Source of the DNA: JAPKEZ01 sp047638975
GTDB taxonomy: Bacteria > Planctomycetota > UBA1135
NCBI GenBank assembly: GCA_047638975.1
Contig: JBLINB010000001.1
Location: 50,981-114,980, forward strand
DNA: 64,000 nucleotides
Direction: 5' to 3'
The number at the start of each line of letters is the position of its first letter. Within the stretch, counting starts at the first letter, position 1. Shown here piece after piece: positions 17,010-25,614 of this stretch. The position numbers and the translations under genes are program-made. The notes beneath the pieces are model-generated. The model did no database searches. It had not been told where the DNA came from and worked only from the letters and a program-made list of their open reading frames with translations.

Positions 17010-18230
17010 TTATAGACCTAACCATTGACCCCAATCGCGCTGTGGAATGATTTCGACAGACATCGATGTAGCAGCCTTATGGGATGCGTAGCTGCCCCAT
17101 GGCATGATTTCGCCAGTATCTTCATCGAAGAATGCGGTACCAAGCAGTAAGAAGTCTGTTTCGACACTAACCTCTTCACGAACCATGATGCCAATTGCTT
17201 GCAACTTAGAAACCATATCGTTCTTATTGTAAAGACCGAATCCATCGCCGAGTAGTGACACTACGAGTTGGCGGCTAGGATCAAACACAGCATTCACCAA
17301 TACGTCGTTTTCACGGATAGGATCATACTTGTCAGCAGTGCTGAGGATTGTCGCGCGTGACTTGTTAGCCTCTACTGCAACAACACGTACACGACCTTTA
17401 ACACTATTCGTGTTGGCGTTACGTACTTCGAACTCCATTCCGGAGACTAGACGCTGGTTGTAGCCAAGGTCGATCCAAGCATTTTCTGGACCAACAGCCA
17501 AGACGGAGCCGTCGTTAGAATCAACACGGCGGTCGACGCTGTTCAGGCGACTAGACAAGATGTCATTACGCTGAGTTAAGTAGGCTAAAGATTTACGTGA
17601 GTCGCGAGACTGCTGATCTAGCAAATCGCGCACATCCGTTATCTCGCCCTGCAACTCGCGCATTTGATCGCGTAGTCCGTCACGTTGGCGTTCTAGGTCG
17701 CTGATCGTGTTATCTTTAGCATTACGCATATCTTCCTGATCAGTACGCAAACCTGTGATAGTCATATCACGTTCGCGCTGAGTTGTCGCAGCCGCAGTTT
17801 TGCGTGCCGTCAAGTCAGAACGTAGTTGATTGATCTCTGTTTGTAGTGCATCGCGCTCGCCGATAACGGCCTCGTACTTAGCAATTACAGGAGAAGCTAC
17901 ATCTTCGATGCGCTTGACCGTGCCAGAATCAAGGTTAAAGCGACTGATGTACTCTTTAACTTGACTATCTATGGCCTCTGCAGAAACGTTCTTGCCTTCG
18001 GCATCAGAGAAACCAAGCATTTGGAAATCTGCTGAACGATCATTACGCAGATTAGTAATGTCCGTCTTCAGAGTAGCAACGTCGGCTACAGCAGTTTCGC
18101 GTTCTTCCGTCGCTATGGTTAACTGGTCATTCTGAATGAATGCGAAACCTAATGAAAGAAACATGATAACCGCGAACGCGATTACCCACATTAAGCTGAC
18201 TTGTGCAGCGCCTCGATTTGATTGGTACAT
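17010..18230 (-). CDS. Membrane-anchored coiled-coil protein, BRCT-like C-terminus
   Basis: I do not recognise a named family. The 406-residue protein has one N-terminal membrane anchor (about residues 12-31). A long heptad-rich coiled coil with many Arg/Asp/Glu residues runs to about residue 240. A small beta-rich domain (WIDLGYNQRLVSGMEFEV) follows. The C-terminal segment has LQAIGIMVREEVSVETDFLLLG, which resembles a BRCT repeat (helix, then GG-x-V, then TDYLVVG). The layout suggests a structural scaffold facing the periplasm. It is transcribed alone and has its own terminator. Confidence 0.75.
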   Translation of the reverse strand: MYQSNRGAAQVSLMWVIAFAVIMFLSLGFAFIQNDQLTIATEERETAVADVATLKTDITNLRNDRSADFQMLGFSDAEGKNVSAEAIDSQVKEYISRFNLDSGTVKRIEDVASPVIAKYEAVIGERDALQTEINQLRSDLTARKTAAATTQRERDMTITGLRTDQEDMRNAKDNTISDLERQRDGLRDQMRELQGEITDVRDLLDQQSRDSRKSLAYLTQRNDILSSRLNSVDRRVDSNDGSVLAVGPENAWIDLGYNQRLVSGMEFEVRNANTNSVKGRVRVVAVEANKSRATILSTADKYDPIRENDVLVNAVFDPSRQLVVSLLGDGFGLYNKNDMVSKLQAIGIMVREEVSVETDFLLLGTAFFDEDTGEIMPWGSYASHKAATSMSVEIIPQRDWGQWLGL

Positions 18231-18327
18231 GAGCTAGATTGCTATTAGAGTAGTATCCTAAGAAAGGATTGGCATAGAATTTACGCTTGCGCTTGGGATG
18301 GGTCAAGGCACTATAAGGGAAGCATTT

Positions 18328-18990
18328 ATGACTACCCCTCCTCAACAGCAAAAATTCATCAGTATCGGGCTCGCCGGCGGCATCGGATCAGGAAAATCCA
18401 CTGTTGCGCGGGAAATATGTAGTGCCGTGGACGGCCAGCACATCGATGCTGACGCGATTGTGTCTAAATTATTACAAGGTGAGGCACTAGTAAATAGCAT
18501 AGTTGGAGCCTTCGGAGGCGAAGTCTGTGATGACTTAGGCAATCTCGATCGTGCAAAGCTAGGTAAAGTGGTCTTCGCCAATGAAGATTTACGACTAAAA
18601 CTAGAATCTATGCTTCACCCTCTAGTGCGCGAAAATATTATTACAGAAATTTCTTTTTTAGCCAGTGAGCTGCCAAATGGCATCATACTTTTGGATATTC
18701 CACTGCTCTTTGAGGGCGGACTCAACAAATTATGCGACCTAGTCGTATTTGTCGACACTCCTGATGAGCAACGTGCTGCACGTGCTTGCCAGCGACATAA
18801 CTGGTCTATTGAAGATTGGCAGGCCCGTGAAAAAATGCAGATGTCGATTGCGTCCAAAAAGTCGTTGGCAGATGTTATTGTATGTAACGACACTACCTTA
18901 AGCGCGCTTCGCAAGCAAATAGAACTTTTAGTTCCGCGCCTTAAGAATCTGACGCCGCGCACATTATCTTCGCGCTGGCCGCAAACCTAA
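18328..18990 (+). CDS. coaE: Dephospho-CoA kinase
   Basis: CoaE phosphorylates dephospho-CoA in the last step of coenzyme A synthesis. The P-loop is GLAGGIGSGKST; DADAIV and LLDIPLLFEGG are also typical. I used the ATG at 18328; an ATG at 18298 would add ten residues. A TATAAG box at 18311-18316 lies between the two ATGs, which supports the later one. The protein of 220 residues is normal in length. rho starts 16 nt downstream. Confidence 0.94.
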   Translation: MTTPPQQQKFISIGLAGGIGSGKSTVAREICSAVDGQHIDADAIVSKLLQGEALVNSIVGAFGGEVCDDLGNLDRAKLGKVVFANEDLRLKLESMLHPLVRENIITEISFLASELPNGIILLDIPLLFEGGLNKLCDLVVFVDTPDEQRAARACQRHNWSIEDWQAREKMQMSIASKKSLADVIVCNDTTLSALRKQIELLVPRLKNLTPRTLSSRWPQT

Positions 18991-19006
18991 AAATAGCACC
19001 ACACAC

Positions 19007-20458
19007 ATGGCCGCATCAAATCAACGCAGACGCAAACCACGCCGTCGTCGCCGTCGCCGAAGCACTCAGCAACGCCCTAACAACCAAACTTTTGCTGAAA
19101 CACAGTTACCACCGCGGCCTGAAAATGAGTGGGTGCAAAAAGACATTAAGTCTTTTGCGACTAAGCGCAAGAAAGCTGAGTTTCAATTATCTACTTTCAT
19201 CAAGCTAGATTTGCCCGACCTGCAAGACCTTGCTGAAAAAGCAAATGTTGAAGATGCACTCGGCTTGCAGCGTGGCGAACTATTACGCCGCTTGATTCGT
19301 GCACAATTCGCCGAAGGTCAAGTGTTCTTCACAGAAGGTGTACTCGAAGTGACCACCGACGGTCATGGTTTCTTACGCCATAACGCAAACGATTACACGC
19401 CCAACTTTGATACCGATGCTCTGTTGCATAAGCAGTTGATTGAAAAGTACCATCTGCAAGCAGGTCAAATCGTAGCTGGCGTATTGGCGCCGTTGCCAGA
19501 AGAAGAAGGCCGCGAAGACATGTTAGTGCTGCATGAAGTATTAACTGTATTCGGCGAAGATCCTGAGAAACAATTCTCGAATGTTCCGTTTCACGACTTA
19601 ACGGCGCTCTATCCAGAAGAGCGATTACGTCTAGAGACCGACAAAGAGACTACCGAGACACGTATCATCGATTTGGTATCCCCAGTCGGCAAAGGCCAGC
19701 GCGGATTAATCGTTGCCCCACCGCGTACCGGCAAAACGGTACTGCTGCAAATGATTGCTAATGCGATTTGTACTAACTACCCTGAATGTCACTTGATGAT
19801 ATTGTTGGTAGACGAACGCCCCGAAGAAGTGACTGACTTTGAACGCTCAGTGGTTGGCGAAAATCGCGAGATTGCCGCAAGTACTTTTGATGAGCCGCCC
19901 GAGCGCCACATTCAGGTCGCCGAGCGTGTTATCGAACAGGCTAAATCTAGAGTTGAGCAAGGCGAAGATGTTGTAGTTCTACTCGATTCGATTACGCGAC
20001 TTGCGCGCGCTTACAACAATTGCGCTTCATCTAACTCTAAGATAATGAGTGGTGGCCTAGTTTCTGATGCCTTGCTAAAGCCGAAACGTTTCTTTGGCGC
20101 GGCACGTAACATCGAAAATGGCGGCTCTCTAACCATCTTGGCGACTGCATTGATTGATACCAATTCAAAGATGGACGAAGTCATTTTCGAAGAGTTTAAA
20201 GGTACCGGCAACATGGAGCTGGTGCTTGACCGCACTTTGGCCGAGCGCCGCGTCTGGCCTGCTATCGGGATTAACCCGTCTGGCACGCGTAAAGAAGACT
20301 TGCTGTTCACTAAAGATGAATTGCAGCGCGTGTATTTGATGCGCAAGGTCTTGAACGAGATGAATCCTGTCGAAGCCATGGAATTACTTGTGCAACGCAT
20401 CCAAACTTCAGCGGATAACCTTGAGTTCCTGGACCAATTGTCAGGTGGTAATAAATAA
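19007..20458 (+). CDS. rho: Transcription termination factor Rho
   Basis: Rho is a hexameric RNA-DNA helicase that ends transcription. The 483-residue protein has a very basic extension of about 20 residues (KPRRRRRRRSTQQR) before the Rho N-terminal helices, then the RNA-binding cold-shock-like domain (GHGFLR), the Walker A APPRTGKT near residue 240 and the Walker B VVVLLDSITRLARAYN. The basic extension is longer than in E. coli and may add RNA contacts. The stop overlaps the next ATG by one base. Confidence 0.97.
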   Translation: MAASNQRRRKPRRRRRRRSTQQRPNNQTFAETQLPPRPENEWVQKDIKSFATKRKKAEFQLSTFIKLDLPDLQDLAEKANVEDALGLQRGELLRRLIRAQFAEGQVFFTEGVLEVTTDGHGFLRHNANDYTPNFDTDALLHKQLIEKYHLQAGQIVAGVLAPLPEEEGREDMLVLHEVLTVFGEDPEKQFSNVPFHDLTALYPEERLRLETDKETTETRIIDLVSPVGKGQRGLIVAPPRTGKTVLLQMIANAICTNYPECHLMILLVDERPEEVTDFERSVVGENREIAASTFDEPPERHIQVAERVIEQAKSRVEQGEDVVVLLDSITRLARAYNNCASSNSKIMSGGLVSDALLKPKRFFGAARNIENGGSLTILATALIDTNSKMDEVIFEEFKGTGNMELVLDRTLAERRVWPAIGINPSGTRKEDLLFTKDELQRVYLMRKVLNEMNPVEAMELLVQRIQTSADNLEFLDQLSGGNK

Positions 20459-21459
20459 TGAAACTCAATCTCTTATTCGTACTGCCAAGCTCTTCCGAGG
20501 TGGCACGCGGCAACTCTACTACGGCCAAGCGCTTGGCCAAGGGTCTGATTTCACGCAAGCACTTGGCAACCATTGTTGACGTTAGCGAGCTTGATAACGT
20601 TAAAGAAAAGTTCGACTTAGTTATCGCTTGTCACGCCGTTAATTCAGCGCCAAAAGTGAAGCAATGGTGCGCAGCGAATAACTGCCAATACGTTGTGCTG
20701 TTTACAGGTACCGACTTAAATGGCAAGCCTTCAAAGCAAGTCATCGAAGCTATCGAAGCCGCCGAGCATTGCGTTAGCCTAGGCGCTGGCGCCGGACGCC
20801 GTGCTAAAGATCTGTTCGAATGCTGTCGTGGTAAAACGACAATCATTCCGCAAGCTGTTTTGCCGTTGCCACGTTCTACGGCCAACGACTTGCCGAAGAG
20901 CATGCCCGCTCTTAATAATGAAAGCGAGCTGGTATTAGTACCGAATGGCATCCGCTCTATAAAGAATGTTAGCGAAACGCTATCCGATTTAGTGTTATTA
21001 GCTAAAGAGCGCCCGCAGATGGTGGTTTGCTTTGCAGGTCACGATTTCGGCGGAAAATATTCTGATGAGTTTATGGCTGCACTGAAAAAGCAGCCATGGG
21101 CGCATTATTTAGGCAACTTAAGCACACTTGAATTTTCGGCTGTCGTCAACAAATCCAAAATTGCGCTTAGCTCTAGCCACTCAGAAGGCGGCGCACCGAA
21201 TGCCTTACTTGAATGCATTGCCGCAGGGCGTCCAGCGCTGGGTAGTGATATTGCTGCGCACCGCGAATTGCTTGGCGGAGAAAACTGTTTTGCATACGGC
21301 AAAGATCTGCGTCGCAAAGTGCGAGCGATTCTTGAAGATCCGCAACAGGCGATGCTAACGATACGCAAACTCGAAGAGAAGGTGCGTTTCAAGCATGGCA
21401 TCAATGCCGAATCACTAGGCTGGGATCGACTGCTACTTACGTTGACTAAAGGCTCTTAA
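20458..21459 (+). CDS. Glycosyltransferase, GT4-like
   Basis: The 333-residue protein resembles GT-B glycosyltransferases. The N-terminus has GNSTTAKRLAKGL, the middle has VLFTGTDLNGKP, and the C-terminal donor-binding domain has YLGNLSTLEFSAVVNKSKIALSSSHSEGGAPNALLECIAAGRPALGSDI. It recalls the TIGR04348/SenB-like glycosyltransferase group, but no selenoneine partner genes are nearby, so I do not assign a substrate. It is translationally coupled to rho (1-nt overlap) and convergent with trxB, sharing the TTAA at the stops. Confidence 0.75.
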   Translation: MKLNLLFVLPSSSEVARGNSTTAKRLAKGLISRKHLATIVDVSELDNVKEKFDLVIACHAVNSAPKVKQWCAANNCQYVVLFTGTDLNGKPSKQVIEAIEAAEHCVSLGAGAGRRAKDLFECCRGKTTIIPQAVLPLPRSTANDLPKSMPALNNESELVLVPNGIRSIKNVSETLSDLVLLAKERPQMVVCFAGHDFGGKYSDEFMAALKKQPWAHYLGNLSTLEFSAVVNKSKIALSSSHSEGGAPNALLECIAAGRPALGSDIAAHRELLGGENCFAYGKDLRRKVRAILEDPQQAMLTIRKLEEKVRFKHGINAESLGWDRLLLTLTKGS

Positions 21460-22391
21460 GCCAGGTCTTTTTCGGTCAAGTAGTTTTGCGCGTCAAGTGC
21501 AGCAGCGCAACCCATACCCGCAGCGGTTACTGCTTGGCGGTATATAGGATCGTGTACATCACCCGCAGCAAAAACGCCTTCGATTGAAGTGCGCGTGCCA
21601 TTCGTTACCTTGAGGTAACCGACATCGTCTTTCTCGAACTCTGCGCCCAAGAATTCGGTGTTAGGCTGATGGCCAATAGCCACGAACATGCCCTCGCACG
21701 CTAATTCTTCGGAGCCACCATCCTCGGTGTTTTCTAGTTTAACACCCGACACCTTTCCGTTTTCACCAGTGTAGATTTCTGAAACCTGACGCCATAGCTT
21801 GAATTCTATCTTCGCGTGAGCTTCAGCGCGGTCTTGCATCACTTTGGATGCCCTGAACACATCGCGGCGGTGAATGATTGTTACTTTAGACGCGAAACGT
21901 GTGAGGTAAAGAGCCTCTTCCATTGCGGTGTCGCCCGCACCCACAACGATGATTTCTTTATCGACAAAGAAAGCGCCATCACAAGTTGCACAAGCGGACA
22001 CACCGTACCCCATTAACTCGGATTCGCGTTCGATACCCAGCAATTTAGCGCGCGCACCAGTGGCAATAATGACGGTATGTGCCTCGTAGGTTCCGCCGAA
22101 ATCGTCTTCGAGGACGAAAGGACGCTTTGAAGTGTCGATGGACTTGATGTTTTTGAATTCGACAAACTCTGTGCCGAACTTCTCTGCCTGCTTACGGAAG
22201 CCAACCATCAAGTCTGGCCCTAAAACGCCATCAGGGAAACCTGGGTAATTCTCTACATCTGTAGTGATTGTCAACTGCCCGCCTGGCTGCATGCCTTCAA
22301 ACTGCAGCGGCTTGAGCCCTGCACGAGAATTGTAGATGGCAGCAGTGTAGCCTGCTGGACCCGATCCGATAATTGCGACGTTGTAAACCAT
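21456..22391 (-). CDS. trxB: Thioredoxin-disulfide reductase
   Basis: This FAD flavoenzyme reduces thioredoxin with NADPH. I chose the ATG at 22391, giving MVYNVAIIGSGPAGYTAAIY; an upstream in-frame start at 22433 has no conserved residues. The redox motif is CATCDG, the NADPH site is VVGAGDTAMEEA, and the FAD end motif is VFAAGDVHD. At 311 residues the length is normal. It is divergent from the SDR gene at 22424. Confidence 0.95.
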   Translation of the reverse strand: MVYNVAIIGSGPAGYTAAIYNSRAGLKPLQFEGMQPGGQLTITTDVENYPGFPDGVLGPDLMVGFRKQAEKFGTEFVEFKNIKSIDTSKRPFVLEDDFGGTYEAHTVIIATGARAKLLGIERESELMGYGVSACATCDGAFFVDKEIIVVGAGDTAMEEALYLTRFASKVTIIHRRDVFRASKVMQDRAEAHAKIEFKLWRQVSEIYTGENGKVSGVKLENTEDGGSEELACEGMFVAIGHQPNTEFLGAEFEKDDVGYLKVTNGTRTSIEGVFAAGDVHDPIYRQAVTAAGMGCAAALDAQNYLTEKDLA

Positions 22392-22400
22392 TATGGGGGA

Positions 22401-22412
22401 TATTCTAGAATA
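22401..22412. promoter_or_regulatory. Palindromic bidirectional -10 element
   Basis: TATTCTAGAATA gives TAGAAT in both directions between the divergent trxB (start 22391, 10 nt away) and SDR (start 22424, 12 nt away) genes. Both leaders would be only a few bases long. The two genes could not fire from it at once. Confidence 0.55.
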
Positions 22413-22423
22413 GCCAGCACCAT

Positions 22424-23278
22424 ATGGAAACAAAGATACCTAACTCTTCTACAGTTGTCGTAACCGGCGCCTCTACTGGCATTGGTCACGCCACTTGCCT
22501 GGCGTTGGCGGCGCAAGGATTTACTGTTTATGCCGGCGTGCGCAAGCAAGTCGATTTTGACAAATGGGCTGGCGTTGAAAATATACGTCCGCTGATGCTC
22601 GACGTGTGCAATGCCGAACAGATCAAAGCGGCTGCGGCACAGGTTGCGAGTGAATGTATAGATGGCATTGATGGCTTAGTCAACAACGCCGGAATTGCAG
22701 TCGCCGCCCCACTAGCATGCATCCCGCTTGACGCCTTCGAGAAACAGATGGACGTCAACGTTACGGGCTTACTGCGCGTTAGCCAAGCGTTTATACCGCA
22801 GATGAAACGCGGCGCGCGTTTAGTAAATATGTCGTCGATGGCAGGCAAGATATCTTTTCCGGGGCTCGGGGCTTATCACGCTTCGAAGCATGCCGTTGAA
22901 GCGATCAGCGATACTTTACGTCTAGAATTGAAGAGCTCGGGCATCGCGGTCAGCGTCATTCAACCGGGGCGCATTGCCACGCCAATATGGACCAGCTCGA
23001 TTGACACGGCCTCTGAGATACTCAAGCGCATCCCGCAAGCTGCATTTGCACCGTACAAAAAACTGATGGACGCAGTCGCCCGATCGGTAAGCGGCGCCGA
23101 ACATAACGGCGCAGCGCCTTCTTTATGTGCCGAAGCTGTACATAAAGCATTAACGGCGCGGCGTCCGCGAAGTCGTTATGCGGTTGGACGTGATGCGAAA
23201 TTGTTGATGTTTTTGAAAAGATTTTTATTGAGTGATAAAATGTGGGACAAGTTGGTACTGAAGGACTTAAAATATTAA
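22424..23278 (+). CDS. Short-chain dehydrogenase/reductase
   Basis: This 284-residue Rossmann protein has the cofactor motif TGASTGIGHA, the NNAG motif (VNNAGIAVAA), the catalytic Ser in MSSMAGKISFPG and the YxxxK pair in AYHASKHAVEA. It belongs to the classical SDR group. The C-terminus is longer than minimal SDRs, as in retinol-dehydrogenase-like members. The substrate is unknown. A methyltransferase gene follows 4 nt after the stop. Confidence 0.9.
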   Translation: METKIPNSSTVVVTGASTGIGHATCLALAAQGFTVYAGVRKQVDFDKWAGVENIRPLMLDVCNAEQIKAAAAQVASECIDGIDGLVNNAGIAVAAPLACIPLDAFEKQMDVNVTGLLRVSQAFIPQMKRGARLVNMSSMAGKISFPGLGAYHASKHAVEAISDTLRLELKSSGIAVSVIQPGRIATPIWTSSIDTASEILKRIPQAAFAPYKKLMDAVARSVSGAEHNGAAPSLCAEAVHKALTARRPRSRYAVGRDAKLLMFLKRFLLSDKMWDKLVLKDLKY

Positions 23279-23282
23279 TCAC

Positions 23283-24104
23283 ATGCCGCGCAACCGCACG
23301 AAAAAAGAATCCGATATCACTGCTAGCAATGCCGATCGTTACGCGCTGTATGAAGGCTCAGTTTATGACCCGGATGCCGACCACGACTTCTTGGTTGACA
23401 CTTATAAAGAACGTAATGGTAGTCGTCCGCTATTGCTGCGTGAAGATTTTGCCGGAACTTCGAAGCTTTCGTCACTTTGGGTACAACGTCATCGCAGTTC
23501 GCAAGCCTGGGCTGTAGATCTTGATCCCGAACCTTTAGCCTGGGGCAAAGAAAGGCATATCGATACGCTTAACGATGACGAACGCCAACGCGTTCTGCAA
23601 CTCGAAGAGAATGTGCTTGAGGTGCAGACTCCGAAAGTAGATGTGCTCACTGCGTTTAACTTTTCGTACTGGATTTTCAAAGAGCGTGCCATCATGCTCG
23701 ACTATTTCAAGAAAGCGCGCGCTGCATTAAATGAGGGTGGCATGTTTGCCGTAGATTTAATGGGCGGTCCAAGCACGCAATCAGAATGCGAAGAAATACG
23801 CGAAGAAAGTGGTTTCGAGTACGTTTGGCAGCAGAACAATATGTGTGCCATCAGTCACGATATTTTGTGTCATATCCACTTTCATTTTGACGACGGCACC
23901 AAAATGAACAAAGCCTTTACTTACAACTGGCGCTTGTGGTCACTGACAGAGCTGCGCGACATCATGCTTGACGCCGGCTTTACGTCGGTGGACACCCATT
24001 GGGAAGGCACCGACAAAGACGGCGACGGCGATGGCGTTTTCACTTTGCAAGACCATGCCGAAAACGAAGAGAGTTGGATCGCTTACTTGGTCGCTTGGGC
24101 CTAA
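23283..24104 (+). CDS. Class I SAM-dependent methyltransferase
   Basis: The 273-residue protein resembles a family of methyltransferases with the N-terminal YDPDADHDFLVDTYKERNG and motif I as REDFAGTSKLSSLWV, followed by VDLDPEPLAWGKERH. The conserved GxGxG is replaced by FAGTS, as in other members of this group. A central NFSYWIFKER and the late TYNWRLWSLTEL are typical. The substrate is unknown. It is convergent with the M32 peptidase gene. Confidence 0.85.
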   Translation: MPRNRTKKESDITASNADRYALYEGSVYDPDADHDFLVDTYKERNGSRPLLLREDFAGTSKLSSLWVQRHRSSQAWAVDLDPEPLAWGKERHIDTLNDDERQRVLQLEENVLEVQTPKVDVLTAFNFSYWIFKERAIMLDYFKKARAALNEGGMFAVDLMGGPSTQSECEEIREESGFEYVWQQNNMCAISHDILCHIHFHFDDGTKMNKAFTYNWRLWSLTELRDIMLDAGFTSVDTHWEGTDKDGDGDGVFTLQDHAENEESWIAYLVAWA

Positions 24105-24112
24105 GCGTTTTT

Positions 24113-25603
24113 CTACAAGTCGTAGGCCGAAGACACGCTATTTTTCAAGTGCTTTAATAGCGGCTCAGCACACAGTTCTTCTCCGGTAGCGCGTTTCAAC
24201 AATTCGAAGGTCGAATAGCGGCGTCCGTGCTGGTGAATGTTTTCGCGCAGCCACGCTAGTAATGGCGCGAACTCGCCTTTAGCGAACGAGGCTTGCAGGT
24301 TACCCAATTGCGCTTCGGCAGAACCATAAAGTTGTGCACAGATAATATTGCCCAGCGAATATGTTGGGAAATATCCGAAGGCACCCATGGCCCAGTGTAT
24401 ATCCTGTAAAACGCCATTCGACACATTGTCAGGCTTGATACCCAGCAACTCTTGATAGGTGTTATCCCACAGCTCGGGCAGATCGCTAACCTCTACTTGA
24501 TTGGCAAACAACTTGCGCTCGATTTCGAAACGCACTGCCACGTGCAAATTATATGTCGCTTCATCCGCTTCAACACGAATCAACGATGGACGGCTGGTGT
24601 TTTGCGCCTTGACCATTTGCTCAACGCTGCAATGTGCTTGATCCGGAAACGCCTTTCTAAAATGCGGCATGGCCCACTCCCAGAAACCTTCACTGCGCCC
24701 GACCATGTTTTCCCATAAGCGTGATTGCGATTCATGCATGCCCAAGCCAGTCGCAGTAAACAACGGAGTACGCGCCCACTCGGCGGGACGTCCTTGTTCG
24801 TATAGAGCGTGGCCGGCTTCGTGCATTACGCCGCTCAAGCCAGAGCGAAAATCGTTGTCGAGCCAGCGCCAAGTAATTCTTACATCGTCAGCGCCGAAAG
24901 TTGTGCAAAAGGGATGCGTCGTTGCATCGAGGCGCCCGGCATCGGTGTCATAACCTATCTTTTTCGCGATAAGCAGCGCAAACTCGCGCTGCGCTTCGGC
25001 CGAGAAGTTACCCATCGCACAGGTTTCATCGACTGGAGCTGCTTCAGAGGCAGCCAGAATAAGTGGAGCTAATTCTTTACGTAACCCTGCAAAAATAGGA
25101 TCGAGCTGCTTCTCGGTGACGCCCTCTTCGTAGAGATTTAGCATCGCATCGTAAGCAGGTATATCAGAGTTCAAGGCTGATGCTTTTTCACGGTTTAACT
25201 GAACTAATTCAGTGAGCTGCGTTTCGAACAACGAAAAATCGGACTCTTTACGCGCTTGCTGCCATGCGACCAATCCGCGTGACTCGGCTTCGGCGATTGC
25301 CGTTGCCAGACCTACAGGGATATTGCTGCCTTGCTTCACTTCGTAATCGGCACGCTTAACCTGCGCATGCTCGACACTGCCTTCATCCACTTCATCAAAG
25401 GCCAGCGCGATCGCTTCTTTCAATTCGGGTGCATTCAGTTTTGCATGACGCACGCCAGCTAAGGTCGATAGGATTTTCCCGCGCGCGGTGGCGCCTTTAC
25501 TTGGCATATACGTTTCTTGATCCCAACCAAGAACCGCGGTCGCGCCCTCGACATCAGAAATCTCACCCCACAGCGCCAGCATTTTATCGTAAAACTTCGT
25601 CAT
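24113..25603 (-). CDS. M32 family carboxypeptidase (Taq type)
   Basis: This zinc metallocarboxypeptidase has the HEXXH motif as VMHEAGHALYEQG, preceded by ITWRWLDNDFRSGLSG, and the downstream zinc-site segment HESQSRLWENMVGRS and the IRVEADEATYNLHV motif. I started at the ATG 25603 (MTKFYDKMLALWGEI), which matches the family, giving 496 residues; the open frame extends further up to 25642 without conserved residues. It lies 11 nt after the GH172-like gene and is probably co-transcribed. It is cytoplasmic, as no signal peptide is seen. Confidence 0.93.
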   Translation of the reverse strand: MTKFYDKMLALWGEISDVEGATAVLGWDQETYMPSKGATARGKILSTLAGVRHAKLNAPELKEAIALAFDEVDEGSVEHAQVKRADYEVKQGSNIPVGLATAIAEAESRGLVAWQQARKESDFSLFETQLTELVQLNREKASALNSDIPAYDAMLNLYEEGVTEKQLDPIFAGLRKELAPLILAASEAAPVDETCAMGNFSAEAQREFALLIAKKIGYDTDAGRLDATTHPFCTTFGADDVRITWRWLDNDFRSGLSGVMHEAGHALYEQGRPAEWARTPLFTATGLGMHESQSRLWENMVGRSEGFWEWAMPHFRKAFPDQAHCSVEQMVKAQNTSRPSLIRVEADEATYNLHVAVRFEIERKLFANQVEVSDLPELWDNTYQELLGIKPDNVSNGVLQDIHWAMGAFGYFPTYSLGNIICAQLYGSAEAQLGNLQASFAKGEFAPLLAWLRENIHQHGRRYSTFELLKRATGEELCAEPLLKHLKNSVSSAYDL

Positions 25604-25614
25604 GTTTAATCCCG

